Assembly (NCBI RefSeq): GCF_014205675.1
Contig: NZ_JACIIX010000010.1
Coordinates: forward strand, 124,001 to 188,000
Source: Novispirillum itersonii
GTDB lineage: Bacteria; Pseudomonadota; Alphaproteobacteria; Rhodospirillales; Rhodospirillaceae
Length of the DNA: 64,000 nt
Reading direction: 5' to 3'
The number at the start of each line of letters is the position of its first letter. Position 1 is the stretch's first letter. Below are positions 28,033 through 37,249 of the stretch, one piece after another. Position numbers and translations under genes: made by a program. The notes beneath the pieces are model-generated. The model had not been told where the DNA came from. It searched no databases and worked only from the letters and a program-made list of their open reading frames with translations.

Positions 28033-28701
28033 TTACAGCCCGACCACCCCGGCCAGTCCGGAAATGTCGGCAATTTCGGTATAGCCATAGTACGGATTCG
28101 CCGGTTCATGGCGGCGGTTGACCCACACCTTGTTCTTGATGCCCAGATCATGGGCTGACATCAGGTCGTAGCGGAACGACGAGGACACATGCAGAATGTC
28201 GTCCGGGGTGCAGTTGAGCATGTCGAACATGTATTCAAAGGCCTTGAAGCGCGGCTTGTAGGCCTGAGCCTGTTCGGCAGTGTAAACGGCGTGGAAAGGG
28301 GCACCCAGCTTTTCGACGTTGGACATGATCTGGCTGTTCATGGCGTTGGACAGGATCACCAGCGGGATTTCCTTCGCCACTTTCGCCAGACCGGCGGGCA
28401 CATCGGCGTGCGGGCCCCAGGTCGGGACGCGGTTGTAGATCATGGCGGCGTCTTCCGGGCGGAAGGTCAGGCCGTTGCGCTTGCAGGTCCGTTCCACCGC
28501 GTTGTGGACCACCTCGGCATAGGGCTTCCAGTCGCCCATGATCTCATCCAGCCGGTAGGCGGAGAAATTGCGGATCACCTCCTGCATGCGGGCTTCATCC
28601 AGCTGGGCGGCATAAAGGTCGCGGGCGGCCTCGGCCATCTGGAAATTGATCAGAGTGCCGTAGCAGTCGAAGGTGATGTACTTCGGGCGGAAGGTGGTCA
28701 T
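28033..28701 (-). CDS. Haloacid dehalogenase type II family hydrolase
   Basis: 222 residues. HAD motifs: the nucleophile Asp in ITFDCYGTLINF (the type II FDxYGTL form), Ser/Asn in VILSNAMNS, Lys in QAYKPRFKAF and SSSFRYDLMSAHDLG. The last motif (SSS rather than the common SS-N-FD) and the missing second motif I Asp fit L-2-haloacid dehalogenases. Members recur in amine-catabolism clusters with unknown true substrates. It shares orientation with the flavoenzyme 107 bp downstream. Confidence 0.78.
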   Translation of the reverse strand: MTTFRPKYITFDCYGTLINFQMAEAARDLYAAQLDEARMQEVIRNFSAYRLDEIMGDWKPYAEVVHNAVERTCKRNGLTFRPEDAAMIYNRVPTWGPHADVPAGLAKVAKEIPLVILSNAMNSQIMSNVEKLGAPFHAVYTAEQAQAYKPRFKAFEYMFDMLNCTPDDILHVSSSFRYDLMSAHDLGIKNKVWVNRRHEPANPYYGYTEIADISGLAGVVGL

Positions 28702-28784
28702 GGCAGACAGTCCTTAAAATCGGGGAGGGGGGCGGCCATCACGGGGCCGGGGGTGGATCTGTCTTCGATGATAGGAAAGCGGCG

Positions 28785-28799
28785 CAGCATCTTATGCTG
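28785..28799. promoter_or_regulatory. Perfect inverted repeat CAGCAT-CTT-ATGCTG
   Basis: A 15-bp interrupted palindrome in the 207-bp divergent region between the dehalogenase and the GNAT gene. On the minus strand it is followed about 20 bp later by TATCAT, a possible -10. It is a candidate operator controlling one or both transcripts; the binding protein is unknown. Confidence 0.4.
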
Positions 28800-28908
28800 T
28801 TCTGCGGGCTGCGGTGGCATGGCCGTGCCGTTGCTCTGTCAAGGTCGGGACGATCTTCTTCCGGGGACGCGGTACAACTGGGGTCAGTCGTTAAGAGGAT
28901 CCCTGTCC

Positions 28909-29763
28909 ATGGAAGCACGCACACCGCACTATGATCTTGTGACCTTTCAGCCGGAGCATCTGGACGGGGCGCTGGCCCTGTCGCGGCAGGCGGCGTGGCC
29001 GCACCGTCTGGAAGACTGGCAGATGGCGCTGGACCTCAGCTCCGGGGTGGTGGCGGTTGACGGCGGCGGGCGGATTGTCGGCACCGTGCTGACCACCTGC
29101 TATGCCGATGACTGCGCCACCATCAATATGGTGATCGTCGATGAATCCACCCGCGGGCAGGGGCTGGGCCGCCGCCTGATGGATGCCGCCTTCGCCCTTG
29201 CCGCCGCCCGTCCGCTGCGGCTGATCGCCACCCGGGATGGTCTGCCGCTGTATGAAAAGCTCGGCTTCCTCCGCACCGGCGGCATGGTGATGCAGCATCA
29301 GGGCATTCCTGAGGTTCTGCCGCCGGTGCCGCCGGGGGTTGCCTTCGAGGACGATGTGGATCTGGCGGTGCTGACGGCGCTGGATACGGCGGCCTTCGGC
29401 GGCGACCGCTCCGGCCTGATGGCCCGCCTGAAGGCGGTCGGCCGCTTTGCCGTGCTGCGCCGCGACGGTGCGGTGGTTGGCTTTACCGCCCTGCGCGCCT
29501 TTGGCCGGGGCGAGGTGATCGGCCCGGTGGTGGCGGCCACGGCGGAGGATGCCAAAGCCCTGATCGCCGTCTGCCTTGCCGCCCGCCCCGGGGCGTTCCT
29601 GCGGATTGACACCACCGAGGATACCGGCCTGTCGCCGTGGCTGTCCGGGCTGGGGCTGGCCCATGTCGGTGGTGGGGTAGTGATGCGGCGGGGGGACCCG
29701 CTGGCCCCGATCGGCACTGCCACCGCCCGTACTTTCGCCCTCGCCAATCAGGCGCTGGGCTGA
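28909..29763 (+). CDS. Double-domain GNAT acetyltransferase, paralogue of the 19886 gene
   Basis: 284 residues from ATG 28909, preceded by AAGAGGAT. Domain 1 is a canonical GNAT with RIVGTVLTTCYADDCATINM and the acetyl-CoA loop TRGQGLGRRLMDAAF, then LPLYEKLGFLRTGGM. Domain 2 (about 145-284) is diverged. The shared blocks WPHR-EDWQ, GRIVG and YQHQG/MQHQG show homology to the other GNAT. Here the acetyl-CoA loop is intact, so this copy is more likely active. It lies 15 bp before the aminotransferase and probably acts on a related amine. Confidence 0.8.
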   Translation: MEARTPHYDLVTFQPEHLDGALALSRQAAWPHRLEDWQMALDLSSGVVAVDGGGRIVGTVLTTCYADDCATINMVIVDESTRGQGLGRRLMDAAFALAAARPLRLIATRDGLPLYEKLGFLRTGGMVMQHQGIPEVLPPVPPGVAFEDDVDLAVLTALDTAAFGGDRSGLMARLKAVGRFAVLRRDGAVVGFTALRAFGRGEVIGPVVAATAEDAKALIAVCLAARPGAFLRIDTTEDTGLSPWLSGLGLAHVGGGVVMRRGDPLAPIGTATARTFALANQALG

Positions 29764-29778
29764 TCTGGAGTGTTTGCC

Positions 29779-31152
29779 GTGAATACCTCGCTGATTGATC
29801 TCGACCGCGCCCATCTGGTGCATCCGGTCGCTTCCTACCGTGGCCATGAGCAGCAGGGCGTGCGGGTTCTGGTCTCCGGGTCCGGGGCCACCGTCACCGA
29901 TTCCACCGGGCACCAGCTGGTTGATGGCTTTGCCGGTCTGTGGTGCGTCAACGCCGGATACGGGCATGACAGCATCGTTGAGGCGGCAACCCGGCAGCTG
30001 CGCACGCTGCCCTATGCCACCGGCTACTTCGGGCTGGGGTCGGAACCGGCGATCCGCTTTGCCGCCGAACTGGCCGAGCGGGCCCCCGGTGACCTCAACC
30101 ACGTCTATTTCTGCCTCGGCGGGTCCGACGCGGTGGACAGCACCATCCGGTTTATCCGCTATTACTGGAACGTGCGCGGCCAGCCGCAGAAGGACCAGTT
30201 CATCTCGGTGGAGCAGGGCTATCACGGGGCCTCCACCATGGGGGCGGGGCTGACCGCGCTGCCCGCCTTCCATGCCGGGTTCAGCGTGCCGTTCGCGTGG
30301 CAGCATAAAATTCCGTCCCACTATGTTTACCGTAATCCGGTCGGCACCGATCCGCAGGCGATCATTGCCGCCTCGGTGGCGGATCTGCGCCGCAAGGTGG
30401 CTGAGCTGGGCGGGCCGGAACGGGTGGCCGCCTTCTATGCCGAGCCGATTCAGGGCTCCGGCGGGGTGCTGGTGCCCCCCGATGGCTGGATGAAGGCGAT
30501 GCGGGCGGTCTGCCGTGAGCTGGATATTCTGTTCGTCGCTGACGAGGTGATCACCGGTTTCGGCCGCACCGGTCCGCTGTTTGCGTGCAGCGAGGACGAT
30601 GTGGTGCCGGACTTCCTGACCGTCGCCAAGGGCCTGACCTCGGGCTATGTGCCGATGGGGGCGGTGTTCATGAGTGACCATGTCTACCAGACCCTTGCCG
30701 ATGGGGCCGGGGCCAGTGTGGTCGGGCACGGCCATACCTATTCCGCTCATCCGGTGTCGGCGGCGGTCGGGCTGGAAGTGCTGCGCCTGTATGAAAACGG
30801 CCTGCTCGACAATGGCCGCAAGGCCGGGGCGCGGCTGATGGAGGGCTTGATGTCGCTGAAGGATCATCCGCTGGTCGGCGATGTGCGCGGCCGGGGGATG
30901 CTGGCGGCGGTGGAACTGGTGGTGGACAAGCAGAAAAAGACCCGTCTGCCCGCCGCTGCCCAGCCTGCCCGCCGCATTTTCGACCGTGCGTGGAACAACG
31001 GTCTGGTGATCCGCGCCTTTGCCGATGGTGTGCTGGGCTATGCCCCGCCGCTGTGCTGCACAGACAGTGATATTGATGCGATACTTCAACGTACTAAGCT
31101 GACCCTTGATCAGACTCTGGCCGACCCGGACGTCCGGGCGGCGCTGGCCTGA
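29779..31152 (+). CDS. Class III PLP aminotransferase (omega-amino acid / putrescine:pyruvate type)
   Basis: 457 residues from GTG 29779 (GGAG eight bases before); GTG 29770 is an alternative. Class III landmarks: CLGGSDAVDSTIRFIRYYW, YHGASTMGAGLT, the DEVITGFGRTG Asp, the PLP Lys in LTVAKGLTSGYVPMGA, and GHGHTYSAHPVSAAVG. Closest in style to SpuC-like putrescine or beta-alanine:pyruvate transaminases. With the dehydrogenases nearby it would make an aminoaldehyde or semialdehyde. The exact amine is inference. Confidence 0.83.
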   Translation: MNTSLIDLDRAHLVHPVASYRGHEQQGVRVLVSGSGATVTDSTGHQLVDGFAGLWCVNAGYGHDSIVEAATRQLRTLPYATGYFGLGSEPAIRFAAELAERAPGDLNHVYFCLGGSDAVDSTIRFIRYYWNVRGQPQKDQFISVEQGYHGASTMGAGLTALPAFHAGFSVPFAWQHKIPSHYVYRNPVGTDPQAIIAASVADLRRKVAELGGPERVAAFYAEPIQGSGGVLVPPDGWMKAMRAVCRELDILFVADEVITGFGRTGPLFACSEDDVVPDFLTVAKGLTSGYVPMGAVFMSDHVYQTLADGAGASVVGHGHTYSAHPVSAAVGLEVLRLYENGLLDNGRKAGARLMEGLMSLKDHPLVGDVRGRGMLAAVELVVDKQKKTRLPAAAQPARRIFDRAWNNGLVIRAFADGVLGYAPPLCCTDSDIDAILQRTKLTLDQTLADPDVRAALA

Positions 31153-31463
31153 GTCCCCTGAAACCGGGGGGCGGTGGCCTTTCTGCCCCCCGCAGACCGC
31201 CGGGAAAATACTGTCCGGGGGGACCGGTGCGGTATTTTCTGCTGTCAGGCCCCTGTAATTCGGCACCTCCGGTGCCGCGAAATGGCGACACTGAAAAGGC
31301 ATAAAAAGCGGTCCTCCCCGAAGAAACGGGCGCAACCAACCGGACCGCAGGCAGATCAGGAAGGCAAAAGTCCACCACGCGCGAACCGGCGGCAGTCCTG
31401 CCCCGCAGGGATGGCCCTTCGCCGGAGTGATGACGTTTCACGTTCTACTCATGGGGAACTCCG
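31153..31463. other. Intergenic region with two hairpins before the peptide transporter
   Basis: 311 bp without a convincing gene. GGGGGGC (31166-31172) pairs with GCCCCCC (31185-31191), and CGGCACC (31261-31267) pairs with GGTGCCG (31271-31277). Neither has a clear T-run, so termination after the aminotransferase is possible but not shown. The remainder is probably the leader of the transporter operon; the purine-rich GGGGAACTCCG just before 31464 is the binding-protein RBS. Confidence 0.5.
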
Positions 31464-33074
31464 ATGACCGAGTCTAAGATTATCAACTGGACCAATGCCG
31501 ATGACGGTATGGTTGAACAGGCCATCCGCCGTGGTGCCAGCCGCCGTGATCTGCTGAAGATGCTGATGGCGGGCGGTGTCGCCGCCTCGGTCGGCGGAAC
31601 CATCATCGGCCGCAGCATGTCGGCCGTGGCCGCTACGCCGGTCTCCGGCGGGCACCTGAAGGCGGTGGCCTATTCCTCCTCCAACGCCGATACGCTGGAC
31701 CCGGCCAAGGCCTCACTGTCCACCGACTATGTGCGCTGCTGCTCCCTCTACAACCGCCTGACCTTCCTCGACCGCACCGGCTTCCCGCAGAACGAGCTGG
31801 CCGAGGCGGTGGAAACCAAGGATGCGCTGAGCTGGACCATCACCCTGCGTAAGGGCGTGCAGTTCCATGATGGCAAGCTGCTGACGGCGGACGACGTCGT
31901 TTATTCCCTGAAGCGGCATCTGGATCCGGCGGTCGGCTCCAAGGTGGCGAAGATCGCCGCCCAGATGACCGACATCAAGGCAACCGCCCCCCTGACCGTG
32001 CAGATCACGCTGGCCAGCGCCAACGCCGACCTGCCGACCATTCTGGCGATGCACCACTTCATGATCGTGCAGGACGGCACCACCGACTTCTCCAAGGGGA
32101 TCGGCACCGGGGCCTTCAAGCTGGAACTGTTTGAGCCCGGCGTGCGGTCGCTGATGAAGCGGAACACCAACTATTTCAAGGGCAAGGGCGCCAACGTCGA
32201 AACCTTCGAGTTCTTCGCCATCGCCGACGAGAACGCCCGTGTCAACGCGCTGCTGTCGGGCGACGTGCACCTGATCACCATCAATCCGCGCTCCATCCGT
32301 CTGGTGGAAAGCCGTCAGGATGTGGTGGTCAAGAAAACCATGTCCGGGGCCTATACCAACCTCAACGTGCGGCTGGATATGGCCCCCGGCGACAAAAAGG
32401 ACTTTGTTGACGGCCTGAAGCACCTGATCAACCGCGAGCAGATCCTGAAGGCGGCGCTGCGCGGGGTTGGCTCCATCGCCAATGACCAGCCGGTGTCCCC
32501 GGTCAATATTTTCTGCAACAAGGATCTTCAGCCGAAGGCCTTTGATCCGGAGAAGGCCAAGTTCCTGTTCCAGAAGGCCGGAATGCTGGGCCAGACGCTG
32601 CCGATCGTGGCGTCGGACGCGGCGGATGCCTCCATCGACATGGCGATGATCCTGCAACAGACCGCTTCTGAGATCGGTATGAAGTTTGACGTGCAGCGGG
32701 TGCCGTCGGACGGGTACTGGAGCAATTACTGGCTGAAAGCGCCGATGCACTTCGGCAACATCAATCCGCGCCCGACGGCTGACCTGCTGTTTTCGCTGTT
32801 CTATGCCTCCGAAGCGGCGTGGAATGAAAGCCGCTTCAAGTCGGAACGGTTCGATAAGCTGCTGGTCGAGGCCCGGGCCGAACTGGACACCATCCGCCGC
32901 AAGGAAATGTACGGCGAAATGCAGACGATGGTCGCCGAAAATGCCGGAACCATCATTCCGGCCTATATGGCCAACGTCGCCGCCCATTCCAAGAAGCTGC
33001 AGGGGCTGGAACCCAACCCGCTGGGCGGCCTGATGGGCTATGCTTTTGCCGAGTACGTCTGGCTGGACGCCTGA
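31464..33074 (+). CDS. Peptide/opine-type ABC transporter solute-binding protein (family 5), Tat signal
   Basis: 536 residues. The N-terminus has a twin-arginine motif (SRRDLLKMLM) and a weakly hydrophobic stretch ending SAVAATP, so it is probably exported folded by Tat. The mature part has family-5 landmarks LDPAKASLSTDYV, WTITLRKGVQFHDGKLLTAD and DVVYSLKRHLDP. The ligand is a small peptide, opine or similar amine compound; nothing in the sequence fixes it. First gene of a four-gene importer operon. Confidence 0.87.
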   Translation: MTESKIINWTNADDGMVEQAIRRGASRRDLLKMLMAGGVAASVGGTIIGRSMSAVAATPVSGGHLKAVAYSSSNADTLDPAKASLSTDYVRCCSLYNRLTFLDRTGFPQNELAEAVETKDALSWTITLRKGVQFHDGKLLTADDVVYSLKRHLDPAVGSKVAKIAAQMTDIKATAPLTVQITLASANADLPTILAMHHFMIVQDGTTDFSKGIGTGAFKLELFEPGVRSLMKRNTNYFKGKGANVETFEFFAIADENARVNALLSGDVHLITINPRSIRLVESRQDVVVKKTMSGAYTNLNVRLDMAPGDKKDFVDGLKHLINREQILKAALRGVGSIANDQPVSPVNIFCNKDLQPKAFDPEKAKFLFQKAGMLGQTLPIVASDAADASIDMAMILQQTASEIGMKFDVQRVPSDGYWSNYWLKAPMHFGNINPRPTADLLFSLFYASEAAWNESRFKSERFDKLLVEARAELDTIRRKEMYGEMQTMVAENAGTIIPAYMANVAAHSKKLQGLEPNPLGGLMGYAFAEYVWLDA

Positions 33075-33171
33075 TCCTGTTGAAGAGGCCGGGGGAGGGT
33101 GACATCCCCCGGCGTTCCCTCCGCCGGACGGCTCCGGAGGGGGCACTGTTTCGGGTGTGGAGAGGTAAGGC

Positions 33172-34122
33172 GTGAAAAAGCAGGTTCTTTCCCTTATCGG
33201 CGGGCGTCTTGCCATCGCCCTGATCACGTTGCTGATCGTGTCATCGGCGGTGTTCTTCGCCACCGCCCTTCTGCCGGGCGATACGGCGGCGATCCTGCTG
33301 GGGCAGGCGGCGACGCCGGAGGCGGTGGCCGGGCTGCGCAAGGCCATGCATCTGGATGATCCGGCGCTGCTGCGCTACGGGCGCTGGCTGATCGGGCTGT
33401 TCACCGGCGATTTCGGGGCTTCCTACGCCAATGGCCGCCCGATCCTTGACCTGATCGGCGGGCGCTTCATCAACACCCTGAAGCTGGCGGGGGTGACTAC
33501 GCTGTTCGCGGTGCCGCTGGCGCTGTTTCTGGGCATCACCTCGGCGATGCTGCGCGGCACCCTGTATGACCGGGTGGTGACGCTGTGCACCATCGGCCTG
33601 ATCTCGATCCCGGAATTCATGGTGGCCACCACGGCGGTGCTGGTGTTTTCTGTTACCCTCGGCTGGCTGCCGGCTCTGGCCTATGCCAACGATGTGAAAT
33701 CCTTCGGCGAGCTGCTGCGGGTGTTTGCCATGCCGGTGATCACCCTGACCTTTGTGGTTTCCGCCCAGATGATCCGCATGACCCGGGCGGCGGTGGTGGA
33801 AACCCTGAACACCCCCTATGCCGAAATGGCCCTGCTGAAGGGGGCATCCCGGCCGCGTATCGTGCTGCGCCATGCCCTGCCCAATGCGCTGGGGCCGATT
33901 GCCAACGCCATGGCGCTGTCGCTGTCCTATCTGCTGGGCGGGGTGATCATTGTCGAGACCATCTTCAATTACCCCGGTGTCGCCAAGCTGATGGTTGATG
34001 CGGTGGCCACCCGGGATCTGCCGCTGATCCAGACCTGCGCCATGATCTTCTGCCTCGGCTTCCTGATCCTGACCACGCTGGCCGATATCGTTGCCATTCT
34101 TGCCAATCCGAGGCTGCGATGA
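33172..34122 (+). CDS. Peptide-type ABC transporter permease (DppB-like)
   Basis: 316 residues from a GTG start. It has an N-terminal helix (LAIALITLLIVSSAVFFATAL), the periplasmic LPGDTAAILLGQAATPEAV region, five further helices, and the EAA loop TLNTPYAEMALLKGASRPRIVLRHALPN. This is the DppB half of the channel. Its stop overlaps the next start (ATGA). Confidence 0.88.
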   Translation: MKKQVLSLIGGRLAIALITLLIVSSAVFFATALLPGDTAAILLGQAATPEAVAGLRKAMHLDDPALLRYGRWLIGLFTGDFGASYANGRPILDLIGGRFINTLKLAGVTTLFAVPLALFLGITSAMLRGTLYDRVVTLCTIGLISIPEFMVATTAVLVFSVTLGWLPALAYANDVKSFGELLRVFAMPVITLTFVVSAQMIRMTRAAVVETLNTPYAEMALLKGASRPRIVLRHALPNALGPIANAMALSLSYLLGGVIIVETIFNYPGVAKLMVDAVATRDLPLIQTCAMIFCLGFLILTTLADIVAILANPRLR

Positions 34123-34991
34123 CCCACTCTGTTCCTGAGTCCGTTCCGCGCCCGGCAGCCGCCCCGCGCCGGAAACCCGGCTACCGCTTCAACCTTGTCG
34201 GCATCATCGGCCTGTCGGTCCTGCTGTTCTGGGCGGTCATCGCCGTCATCGCCCCGTGGGTGATCCCCTATCCGGTGGGGGAAATCGTTGACTATGATGC
34301 CCTTGGCCCGATGACCGCCAAATTCTGGCTGGGCACCGACTATCTGGGGCGCGATATCCTGTCGCGGGTGCTGATGGGGGCCCGGTATACGGTGGGGATC
34401 TCGCTGGCGTCGGTGACGCTGGCCTGCTCGCTGGGGGTGACGCTGGGGATGATCGCCGCCGTCTCCGGTGGCTGGCTGGATACTCTGCTCAGCCGGTTCC
34501 TTGATGCGATGAACTCCATTCCCAGCAAGCTGTTCGGGCTGGTGGTGGTGGCAGCCGTCGGGTCGTCGCTGCCGGTGCTGGTGCTGACCATGGCGGTGAT
34601 CTATGTCCCGGGGTCCTTCCGGTTTGCCCGGGCGCTGGCGGTGAACATCAACACCATGGACTTTGTCACCGCCGCCCGCATCCGGGGCGAACGGACCCCG
34701 TATCTGATCCTGTCGGAGATCCTGCCGAATATCCTTGGCCCGGTGCTGGCTGATCTCGGGCTGCGGTTCGTGTTCACCGTGCTGCTGCTGTCCGGGCTGT
34801 CGTTCCTGGGCCTTGGGGTGCAGCCGCCCTATGCCGACTGGGGGGCGATGGTGCGGGAAAACATCGGCGGGCTGGCCTTCGGGGCTCCGGCGGTGATCTT
34901 CCCCTGTGTGGCGATTGCCACCCTGACCATCAGCGTCAATCTGCTGATTGACAACCTGCCGCAGAAGATCCGTGACCGGAGTGACGCATGA
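34119..34991 (+). CDS. Peptide-type ABC transporter permease (DppC-like)
   Basis: 290 residues. It has an N-terminal helix (LVGIIGLSVLLFWAVIAVIAPW), then LGTDYLGRDILSRVLMGARY, which is diagnostic of DppC/OppC, and the EAA loop DFVTAARIRGERTPYLILSEILPN. It overlaps the DppB-like gene by 4 bp and the ATPase gene by 4 bp. Confidence 0.9.
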   Translation: MTHSVPESVPRPAAAPRRKPGYRFNLVGIIGLSVLLFWAVIAVIAPWVIPYPVGEIVDYDALGPMTAKFWLGTDYLGRDILSRVLMGARYTVGISLASVTLACSLGVTLGMIAAVSGGWLDTLLSRFLDAMNSIPSKLFGLVVVAAVGSSLPVLVLTMAVIYVPGSFRFARALAVNINTMDFVTAARIRGERTPYLILSEILPNILGPVLADLGLRFVFTVLLLSGLSFLGLGVQPPYADWGAMVRENIGGLAFGAPAVIFPCVAIATLTISVNLLIDNLPQKIRDRSDA

Positions 34992-36649
34992 GCCAGCTGG
35001 TAGAAATCCGTGACCTGAAGGTTTCGGCGAAAACCGATGCCGGGCGGACGGTGGAGATCATCAAAGGGGTGTCCTTCGATATTGCCCCCGGCGAGATCGT
35101 CGCCCTGATCGGGGAAAGCGGATCGGGCAAGACCACCATCGCCCTGACCCTGATGGGCCACTGCCGCCCCGGCTGCCGCATCAGCGGCGGCAGTGTCCGG
35201 GTTGACGGGCAGGATATGGTGACCCTGACCGAGCGGGAGCGCGCCGAGGTGCGCGGCACCAAGGTGGCCTATGTGCCGCAGAGTGCCGCCGCCGCCTTCA
35301 ACCCGTCGGCCACCATCATGGATCAGGTGATCGAGGTCACCCGGATCCACGGGCTGATGCCGCCGGAACAGGCGCGCACGCTGGCGGTGGAGCTGTTCCG
35401 TGCCCTGTCGCTGCCCAATCCCGACAGCATCGGCGAGCGCTATCCGCATCAGGTCTCGGGCGGGCAGTTGCAGCGGCTGTCGGCGGCGATGGCGCTGATC
35501 GGATCACCGAAGGTGGTGATCTTTGACGAACCGACGACGGCGCTGGATGTCACCACCCAGATTGAGGTGCTGCGGGCCTTCAAGGCGGTGATGCGCAAGG
35601 GCGGCATCGCCGGGGTCTATGTGTCGCACGATCTGGCGGTGGTGGCGCAGATTGCCGACCGTATTGTTGTGCTGCGCGGCGGCGAGGTGCAGGAAAGCGG
35701 CAGCACCGACCAGATCCTGCACCGGGCCGGGCATCCTTATACCCGCCAGCTTCTGGCGGCGTTTGAGCCGGTGCCCCGCTCCCCCGAGGAAGCGGCCAGG
35801 GTCACCGACCTGCGCCCGCTGCTGGAGGTGGATAAACTGGTGGCCGGGTACGGGCCGATTCAGGCTGACGGCCTGCCGCTGGTGCGGGCGCTGAAGTCGG
35901 TCAGCCTGTCGGTGCAGCGCGGGCGCAATCTGGGCATCATCGGGGAATCCGGCTGCGGCAAGTCAACGCTGGCCCGCGCCATCGCCGGGATTCTGCCACG
36001 CCGGGGCGGCAACATCATCTTCGACGGGCGGGAACTGTCCCCCGATGCCCGCCAGCGCAGCCGTGAGGAACTGCGGACCCTACAGATCGTCTTTCAGTCT
36101 GCGGACACTGCCCTCAATCCGGCCAAGTCGGTGGAAGACCTGCTGGGGCGGCCGCTGACCTTTTATCACGGCCTGAAGGGCAAGGCCCGGGACCAGCGGG
36201 TTGATCAGCTGCTGGATATGGTGCATCTGCCGAAAACGGTCCGCCACCGCCGGGCCACCGAGCTGTCCGGCGGCCAGAAGCAGCGCGTCAACTTCGCCCG
36301 GGCGCTGGCGGCGGACCCCAAGCTGATCCTGTGCGATGAAATCACCTCAGCCCTTGATACGGTGGTGGCGGCAGCGATCATCGAGCTGCTGAAGGAGCTT
36401 CAGCGCGAACTGGGTCTGTCCTATCTGTTCATCAGCCACGACCTGTCGGTGGTGGAAGCGATCTGTGACGAGATTCTGGTGATGTATGCCGGGGAAAAGA
36501 TTGAACAGCTGACCCCGGCGACGGTCGGCAGCCCGGACAATCACCCCTATTCGCGCCTGCTGTTTTCCTCGACCCCGAAGCTGGACCCGACGTGGCTGGA
36601 TTCGCTGGAACAGGATCCGGAACTGGTGCGGGCCTACTGCCGCCGCTGA
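34988..36649 (+). CDS. Fused DppD-DppF double ATPase of the peptide-type importer
   Basis: 553 residues containing two complete nucleotide-binding domains. Half one (about 1-255) has GESGSGKTTIALTLMG, VSGGQLQRLSAAMAL, VIFDEPTTALDVTTQ and SHDLAVVAQIADR. Half two (about 280-545) has GESGCGKSTLARAIAG, LSGGQKQRVNFARAL and ILCDEITSALDTVV. In the second Walker B the usual Glu-Pro pair is EI, while the catalytic Glu is kept. Such fusions replace separate DppD and DppF subunits in many alphaproteobacteria. Confidence 0.9.
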   Translation: MSQLVEIRDLKVSAKTDAGRTVEIIKGVSFDIAPGEIVALIGESGSGKTTIALTLMGHCRPGCRISGGSVRVDGQDMVTLTERERAEVRGTKVAYVPQSAAAAFNPSATIMDQVIEVTRIHGLMPPEQARTLAVELFRALSLPNPDSIGERYPHQVSGGQLQRLSAAMALIGSPKVVIFDEPTTALDVTTQIEVLRAFKAVMRKGGIAGVYVSHDLAVVAQIADRIVVLRGGEVQESGSTDQILHRAGHPYTRQLLAAFEPVPRSPEEAARVTDLRPLLEVDKLVAGYGPIQADGLPLVRALKSVSLSVQRGRNLGIIGESGCGKSTLARAIAGILPRRGGNIIFDGRELSPDARQRSREELRTLQIVFQSADTALNPAKSVEDLLGRPLTFYHGLKGKARDQRVDQLLDMVHLPKTVRHRRATELSGGQKQRVNFARALAADPKLILCDEITSALDTVVAAAIIELLKELQRELGLSYLFISHDLSVVEAICDEILVMYAGEKIEQLTPATVGSPDNHPYSRLLFSSTPKLDPTWLDSLEQDPELVRAYCRR

Positions 36650-36677
36650 GGAGCCTGATAACACTGTGGAACACCGG

Positions 36678-36703
36678 CAGGGCGGGGGGCATCCTCCGCC
36701 CTG
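36678..36703. terminator. Hairpin between the importer and the Lrp gene
   Basis: CAGGGCGG (36678-36685) and CCGCCCTG (36696-36703) form a perfect 8-bp stem between convergent genes. The T-run after it is weak (TGGCGTTTCAG), so it may be a rho-assisted or partial terminator. Confidence 0.5.
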
Positions 36704-36728
36704 TGGCGTTTCAGCCCGGTTTTGCCTG

Positions 36729-37208
36729 TCAGCAGGGGAACAGCTTGGTCAGGGGGATATGGGGGCGGACGATCGGCGATTTCAGCACCACGAAGCTGAA
36801 GTATTTGTCGACGCCGGTTTCCATGTCGGTCAGCCGTTCCATGATTTCCTGATATTCGCTGATGTCGGCGGTGACGAACTTCAGCAGGTAGTCGTAGCCG
36901 CCGGAAATCAGGTGACATTCAATCAGCTGGTCGACTTTTTCCACCGCCGCCAGAAACCGGGCGAAGTCGATCTGCCGGTGGTTTTTCAGGGTCACTTCGG
37001 TGAAGACGGTCAGGGTCTGCCCCAGCTTGCGGACGTTGATCAGGGCGGAATAGCCCTCGATATAGCCTTCCGCCTGAAGCTTTTTGACCCGCACCAGACA
37101 GGGGCTGGGGGACAGGTTGACCAGCTCGGCCAGTTCCACATTGGTGATGCGGCCGTTTTTTTGCAGTTCATGCAGGATCTTGATATCGAGCCGGTCCAGT
37201 TTCAGCAC
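36729..37208 (-). CDS. Lrp/AsnC-family regulator
   Basis: 159 residues from a GTG at 37208, chosen because AGGAGG lies five bases before it and the length becomes normal for the family; the open frame to 37439 adds a non-coding leader. An AsnC-type HTH is seen in LDRLDIKILHELQKNGRIT, VELAELVNLSPSPCLVRVKKL, and the C-terminal ligand domain (ALINVRKLG to VVLKSPIV) is complete. Divergent from the DadA-like gene; such regulators commonly control the neighbouring amino-acid oxidase. Confidence 0.87.
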   Translation of the reverse strand: MLKLDRLDIKILHELQKNGRITNVELAELVNLSPSPCLVRVKKLQAEGYIEGYSALINVRKLGQTLTVFTEVTLKNHRQIDFARFLAAVEKVDQLIECHLISGGYDYLLKFVTADISEYQEIMERLTDMETGVDKYFSFVVLKSPIVRPHIPLTKLFPC

Positions 37209-37249
37209 GGTCACCTCCTGATCGGCCCCTCCGGGGGAGTCGGGACAAC

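Noticed and set aside
28891-31335. 814-codon open frame on the minus strand
   Set aside because: Antisense to the GNAT and aminotransferase genes and low-complexity in translation; a GC artefact.
31174-31467. Small basic ORF between the aminotransferase and the peptide transporter
   Set aside because: Codon use is unlike neighbouring genes (frequent A/T third bases), no RBS, and the frame overlaps the next start.
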